From contig DAOKYO010000002.1 in NCBI GenBank assembly GCA_035326105.1, positions 310,001 through 374,000 of the forward strand: DNA of 64,000 bases. Reading direction: 5' to 3'. Positions within the stretch are counted from its first letter, which is position 1; each line of letters starts with the position of its first letter. Both the position numbers and the translations under genes were made by a program. Shown here piece after piece: positions 60,414-64,000 of the stretch. The stretch comes from Bacilli bacterium. GTDB lineage: Bacteria; Bacillota_I; Bacilli_A; RFN20; CAG-826. The notes under the pieces are model-generated. The model did not search any database. It saw only the letters and a list, made by a program, of their open reading frames with translations, and was not told the DNA's origin.

Positions 60414-60489
60414 AAAAAACTAGGCCTTGCCATTTTCCCTAAACGTCTGTTTCAAGTTTAGTCAATAAATGGTTTAAGCCTAGTTTTTT
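60414..60489. terminator. Shared terminator of converging 59308 gene and rbfA operon
   Basis: AAAAAACTAGGC (60414-60425) and GCCTAGTTTTTT (60478-60489) are perfectly complementary, with an inner CTAAAC/GTTTAG stem. Works in both directions. Confidence 0.7.
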
Positions 60490-60490
60490 A

Positions 60491-60829
60491 TTATTTCTTT
60501 TCTACTTTTTTTAGCAACTCTTCAAGATGCATAGCCTTATCAAGGGTGTCATCATAGACAAAGGTCAACTCCGGTGTTTTACGGATATCTAGCCGTTTGG
60601 CTAGTCCGGTCCGAATAAAACCTTTGGCCTTGTTCAGCCGCGCCAGTTGTTCTTCCTTATTATCGCTGCCCATAAAACTGACAAATATTTTAGCATATGA
60701 GAAATCGTTGCTTACTTCCGCATCCGTGACGGTAACGAAACCCAATCCCGGATCTTTCATTTCAAAACGAATAATCTCGGAAACGTTCTTTTCAATCAAA
60801 CCCTTAATTCGTTGTTCGCGATTGGCCAT
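60491..60829 (-). CDS. rbfA: Ribosome-binding factor A
   Basis: 112 aa, single KH-like domain (RIKGLIEKNVSEIIRFEMKD, VTDAEVSNDFSYAKIFVS, PELTFVYDDTLDKAMHLEEL). Assists 16S rRNA maturation in the 30S subunit. 2 bp after infB, as in many Bacillota. Confidence 0.95.
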   Translation of the reverse strand: MANREQRIKGLIEKNVSEIIRFEMKDPGLGFVTVTDAEVSNDFSYAKIFVSFMGSDNKEEQLARLNKAKGFIRTGLAKRLDIRKTPELTFVYDDTLDKAMHLEELLKKVEKK

Positions 60830-60831
60830 AA

Positions 60832-62718
60832 TTACTTACCGGCCTTCTCGACCATTTCGTAGCCTTCAATCAGATCGCCTTCATGGATATCATTGAAGTT
60901 GGTAATCGTTAATCCGCATTCAAAGTTCGTGCGGGTTTCCTTCGCGTCCTCTTTGCCATGCTTCATCGATTGAATTTCGCCTTCATAGACAATCACGCCA
61001 TCGCGGAGAATGCGGCATTTTTGACCTCTCGTCAAAGTTCCGCTGGTGACCATACATCCGGCGATAGTGCCCACTTTCGACACCTTCCAGATTTGTCTTA
61101 CTTCCGCTTGACCCGAGACTGATTCAACCAGTGTCGGCTTCAATAACCCTTTCATCGCCGCTTCAATTTCTTCGATTAAAGCATAGATGATACGGTGAGT
61201 GCGAATTTCCACTTTTTCCTCGTCGGCTTTAGCCCGAACATTGGCATTAGGACGAACATTAAAGCCGTAAATAATCGCGTTTGAGGCACTGGCCAAAAGA
61301 ATATCACTTTCGGTAATAGCTCCCGCAGATGAGCGAATGATATTGATGTTAACACCGTCAACCTTTAATTTACGAAGGCTTTCGGCGACCGCCTCCGCAC
61401 TGCCGGCGACATCCGCTTTAATAATAACATTGATATTTTGAACTTCACCCTCATGAATGCGGTTATATAGATCGTCAAGCGACATTCCGGATGAAGAGCG
61501 CATTTCACGTTCATTCTTCGCTTGAGCGCGCTTAGAAGCGATATCCTTAGCCTCTTTTTCAGTTGGAAAAGCCATGAAGGAATCACCGGCTGAAGGAACA
61601 TCCGATAATCCAATAATCGATACCGGCGTACTCGGCGGGGCCACTTTCAAGGTTTTCTTATATTCATTAGTCATACGGCGAACTTTGCCATAAATCGTTC
61701 CCACTACGACGTAGTCGCTGCTCTTCAGCGTTCCGTTTTGGACAAGCAAGGTCGCTTTCGGACCCTCGCCGCGGTCGAGTTTAGCTTCAAGTACGGTTCC
61801 GAGCGCATACCTTTTAGGATTAGCTCTCAATTCAAGCATCTCCGATTTAAGAAGAATGTTTTCAAGCAGGTTATCTATTCCAATGTTTTTCTTAGCGCTG
61901 ATTTCGCAAAAAATCGTATCTCCGCCATATTCCTCAGGAATGATGTTAAGCGCCATCAGTTGGTCTTTTACATGTTGCGGGTTGGCTCCAGGAACATCAA
62001 TTTTGTTCACCGCCACAATCATCTGTACGTTGGCCGCTTTAGCGTGGTCAATAGCCTCACGGGTCTGAGGCATAACGCCGTCATCGGCGGCTACGACTAA
62101 AACCACGATATCGGTCACACTTGCTCCCCGCGAACGCATGGCAGTAAAAGCCTCATGTCCGGGAGTATCGATGAAGGTAATTTTTTTACCATTATATTCT
62201 TTTTGATAAGCACCGATGGCTTGGGTAATGGCTCCAACTTCCCCTGCGGCAATGTTGGAGTTCCGAATCGTATCAATTAATGTGGTTTTTCCGTGGTCGA
62301 CGTGACCCATAATTGTCACGACCGGAGGCCGCTCTTTCAAATCTTTTTCATCGTCTTCAATCTCTAATTCTTCAAAATTTTCCGCCTCAACAATTTTCTC
62401 TTTTTTAAAGTCATAACCGTATTCCAGGCACACCTCACCGATTAACTCATCATCGAGGGAGGCATTAATTGTTACCATTTTTCCTTGCATAAAAAGATAT
62501 TTAATAATATCCGCAGGACTGATTTTCAGTTGATCGGCCAATTGGCTGACAGTCAATGAACCGGCATAGGTAAAAACACCATTGTTAACCTTTGGTCCTT
62601 CTTTTTTTCCTTTCACTCCTTTAGATGGAAGATTGGAAATTCTTTTTCCTGTCAAGTTGCTTTGATTTCCCTCGTTTTTGCGGGAAAAGTCCTCATATTT
62701 TCTCTTCTTATCTGCCAT
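60832..62718 (-). CDS. infB: Translation initiation factor IF-2
   Basis: Start at ATG 62718 ([10 protein letters not shown]) after AGAAGGTG. 628 aa, short N-terminal region as in Mollicutes and relatives. G-domain motifs [16 protein letters not shown] and NKID; domains II-IV follow, ending with the fMet-tRNA-binding barrel ([21 protein letters not shown]). GTPase that places initiator tRNA on the ribosome. Overlaps ylxQ by 11 bp. Confidence 0.97.
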   Translation of the reverse strand: MADKKRKYEDFSRKNEGNQSNLTGKRISNLPSKGVKGKKEGPKVNNGVFTYAGSLTVSQLADQLKISPADIIKYLFMQGKMVTINASLDDELIGEVCLEYGYDFKKEKIVEAENFEELEIEDDEKDLKERPPVVTIMGHVDHGKTTLIDTIRNSNIAAGEVGAITQAIGAYQKEYNGKKITFIDTPGHEAFTAMRSRGASVTDIVVLVVAADDGVMPQTREAIDHAKAANVQMIVAVNKIDVPGANPQHVKDQLMALNIIPEEYGGDTIFCEISAKKNIGIDNLLENILLKSEMLELRANPKRYALGTVLEAKLDRGEGPKATLLVQNGTLKSSDYVVVGTIYGKVRRMTNEYKKTLKVAPPSTPVSIIGLSDVPSAGDSFMAFPTEKEAKDIASKRAQAKNEREMRSSSGMSLDDLYNRIHEGEVQNINVIIKADVAGSAEAVAESLRKLKVDGVNINIIRSSAGAITESDILLASASNAIIYGFNVRPNANVRAKADEEKVEIRTHRIIYALIEEIEAAMKGLLKPTLVESVSGQAEVRQIWKVSKVGTIAGCMVTSGTLTRGQKCRILRDGVIVYEGEIQSMKHGKEDAKETRTNFECGLTITNFNDIHEGDLIEGYEMVEKAGK

Positions 62719-63052
62719 ATTGGTCACCTTCTTTCAATAATTTTTCAATCTTGTCCGCTAATCCGCGGTCGGTAACGGCTAAAGCCCCTACCCGTTTGAC
62801 GCCAAAGGCGTGTCCTAAATCAGTCAACGAAGGAAAAACAATAAGCGATATTCCTTGTTCGGCGGCAATTTTTTCTAAATGCCGTTTTGGTTTTTCACTC
62901 AGATCTTCCGTTACGATTAGGCCCTTTATCTTGCTGGGAAGAGTATGGGTGATATTTTCATATCCGAGGACCAGTTTACGACCGCGAAACGCGATTCCCA
63001 GCACTCCTCTAAACTCATTTTCGATTGCGGATGTAGTTTTCAATATCGCCAT
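62708..63052 (-). CDS. ylxQ: L7Ae-type RNA-binding protein YlxQ
   Basis: 114 aa. L7Ae/L30e-like fold (RGRKLVLGYENITHTL, GLIVTEDLSEKP, VGALAVTDRGLADKI). GAGGAAATAT precedes ATG. Position between ylxR and infB is the standard Bacillota order. Confidence 0.9.
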   Translation of the reverse strand: MAILKTTSAIENEFRGVLGIAFRGRKLVLGYENITHTLPSKIKGLIVTEDLSEKPKRHLEKIAAEQGISLIVFPSLTDLGHAFGVKRVGALAVTDRGLADKIEKLLKEGDQYGR

Positions 63053-63278
63053 ATATTTCCTCGGGTATCATCATTTCAAAAGCCTTCTCAAAAGCTTTCT
63101 TTTTTTTCGCCATCTGCAGGGCTTCAAGACTGATTTTCAAATAAGCTCCACGCCCATTCAATTTACCCGTCGGGTCAATCTTAATCTCCCCGGTTGGAGT
63201 TTTAACAATCCGAAGCAAATCTTTTTTGGGCAATTGCTCGCCCGTGGCTAGACATCGCCGCAAAGGAATTTTTTTCAT
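63015..63278 (-). CDS. ylxR: RNase P modulator YlxR (RnpM)
   Basis: 87 aa with the family signature RRCLATGEQLPKKDLLRIV and GRGAYL. Binds RNA; related RnpM modulates RNase P. Overlaps ylxQ by 38 bp. Confidence 0.92.
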   Translation of the reverse strand: MKKIPLRRCLATGEQLPKKDLLRIVKTPTGEIKIDPTGKLNGRGAYLKISLEALQMAKKKKAFEKAFEMMIPEEIYGDIENYIRNRK

Positions 63279-63295
63279 CGATTATTTCCTCCAAA

Positions 63296-64000
63296 CTACT
63301 TGACGTACTTATCGACTAACTCCTCATCATATAGATCGTCGTAATCATCATAATCGCTGTTGTTATCATCTTTATTTTCTTCAGCTTCAAGTTGCGCCAA
63401 TTCTTCATCCGTATAAATGTCCATTCTCGGGGCCGCCGCTGTTTGCGGAAGGGGAGAATCCGACTTCTCATCCGTTTTTAAGTCCGGTTTCCGATATTTC
63501 TTCCGATTGAAACTCTGTTTGCCTCTTTGTTTTTCATTCTCAAGTTCAGCTTCGAGTTCATCGAGAGTTTTGGTGGTCTTAACATGAACGTTGGGTTCAC
63601 TGACTACACCAGCCACTGCCACCTCCGGTTCAACGGCAACCGGAATTTCGCCGCTTTCAACAACGGGGCTAGCCGCAACTTCTTGCGCGGTCTCCTCTAT
63701 CTGCTCCGCTTCCGTCAGCGCTTCATCAACCACTTCATCGACTGGCAGTTCCTCCGTCGTTGGCGCGACGAAATCACTCGGTATCTCATCTTTGATCGTC
63801 GGTTCAATAGAAGCTAAGTATTCTTCCTGGGCTTTAACCCGTTCTTTTTCTTTTTGGATGGCACTCAATTCTTCGGCAGTTTGAATCTTAAGCCCCAATT
63901 TAAGCGCCTCATCCATCTCTTTAATATCAATGTGCCAGTTGGTAAGTTTTACCGCCAAACGAACATTGACCCCCTTTTTGCCAATAGCGACCGAAAGGCC
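63296..64000 (-). CDS. nusA: Transcription factor NusA, C-terminal part (5' end outside window)
   Basis: The frame is open to the right edge. It starts in the last KH domain (LSVAIGKKGVNVRLAVKL) and continues into a ~200-residue acidic, low-complexity tail (repeated Glu/Val, then DNNSDYDDYDDLYDEELVDK). Long acidic NusA tails are known in Mollicutes and relatives. NusA governs pausing, termination and antitermination. Confidence 0.92.
   Translation of the reverse strand, partial: GLSVAIGKKGVNVRLAVKLTNWHIDIKEMDEALKLGLKIQTAEELSAIQKEKERVKAQEEYLASIEPTIKDEIPSDFVAPTTEELPVDEVVDEALTEAEQIEETAQEVAASPVVESGEIPVAVEPEVAVAGVVSEPNVHVKTTKTLDELEAELENEKQRGKQSFNRKKYRKPDLKTDEKSDSPLPQTAAAPRMDIYTDEELAQLEAEENKDDNNSDYDDYDDLYDEELVDKYVK

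Overview
The window is low-GC, Bacillota/Mycoplasmatota-like DNA that uses the standard code (many genes end on TGA in ATGA overlaps, Trp is TGG). The NusA-YlxR-YlxQ-IF2-RbfA operon, a short IF2, an acidic NusA tail, PotABCD, rubrerythrin, Dps and ferritin suggest an anaerobic or microaerophilic relative of the Acholeplasma / Erysipelotrichia / RF39 type. Species cannot be read from the sequence.

Accessory zone, 1-20722. Mobile elements are stacked head to tail at the 3' end of a tRNA-Phe gene (20708-20783, minus). A 17-bp core identical to the tRNA 3' end occurs at 1124-1140, 5046-5062 and 20706-20722. The first two copies continue into a shared ~55-bp element arm. Element A (left, mostly outside the window) ends in a decayed large serine recombinase (1-941). 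Element B (1124-5062) carries a minimal type VI-D CRISPR system: an 885-aa Cas13d (2044-4701) with both HEPN motifs and, 12 bp after its stop, ten identical 36-bp repeats with nine 30-bp spacers (1402-2031). No cas1 or cas2 is present, and the element's own recombinase is lost or reduced to a tail. Element C (5046-20722, 15.7 kb) is intact-looking. It has a serine recombinase, a CI/Cro-like switch with four or five operators, a replisome organizer carrying built-in iterons, a compact early operon (methyltransferase with a homopolymer frameshift, HNH endonuclease, DUF3850-like, many small proteins), and a late operon of membrane-anchored and Ig-like proteins ending in a polytopic Zot/FtsK-like ATPase. 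It has no terminase, portal, capsid, tail or lysis genes, so it looks like a virus or element with an extruded or membrane-type particle rather than a tailed prophage.

Chromosomal zone, 20786-64000. It begins with tRNA-Asp/Phe and rubrerythrin, then tRNA-fMet, LemA/DUF3137, an amidohydrolase, mini-rubredoxins, lipoproteins, a nitroreductase, a patatin and phosphoglycerate mutase. A binding-protein ABC transporter (33334-38240) has a cre-like operator between its -35 and -10. A three-gene operon (40316-43481) resembles the late staphyloxanthin steps (desaturase-like, glycosyltransferase, acyltransferase). Then come tRNA-His, ferritin and Dps, a cluster of six tRNAs (48154-48900), tRNA-Cys, cysE-cysK, a flavoprotein, the potABCD polyamine operon with a C-terminally anchored PotD, a thioredoxin-like lipoprotein, and the rbfA-infB-ylxQ-ylxR-nusA operon running off the right edge.

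Most interesting: the Cas13d island is bounded by the same attachment repeats as the adjacent capsid-less element, which suggests Cas13d travelled as cargo of this mobile family.
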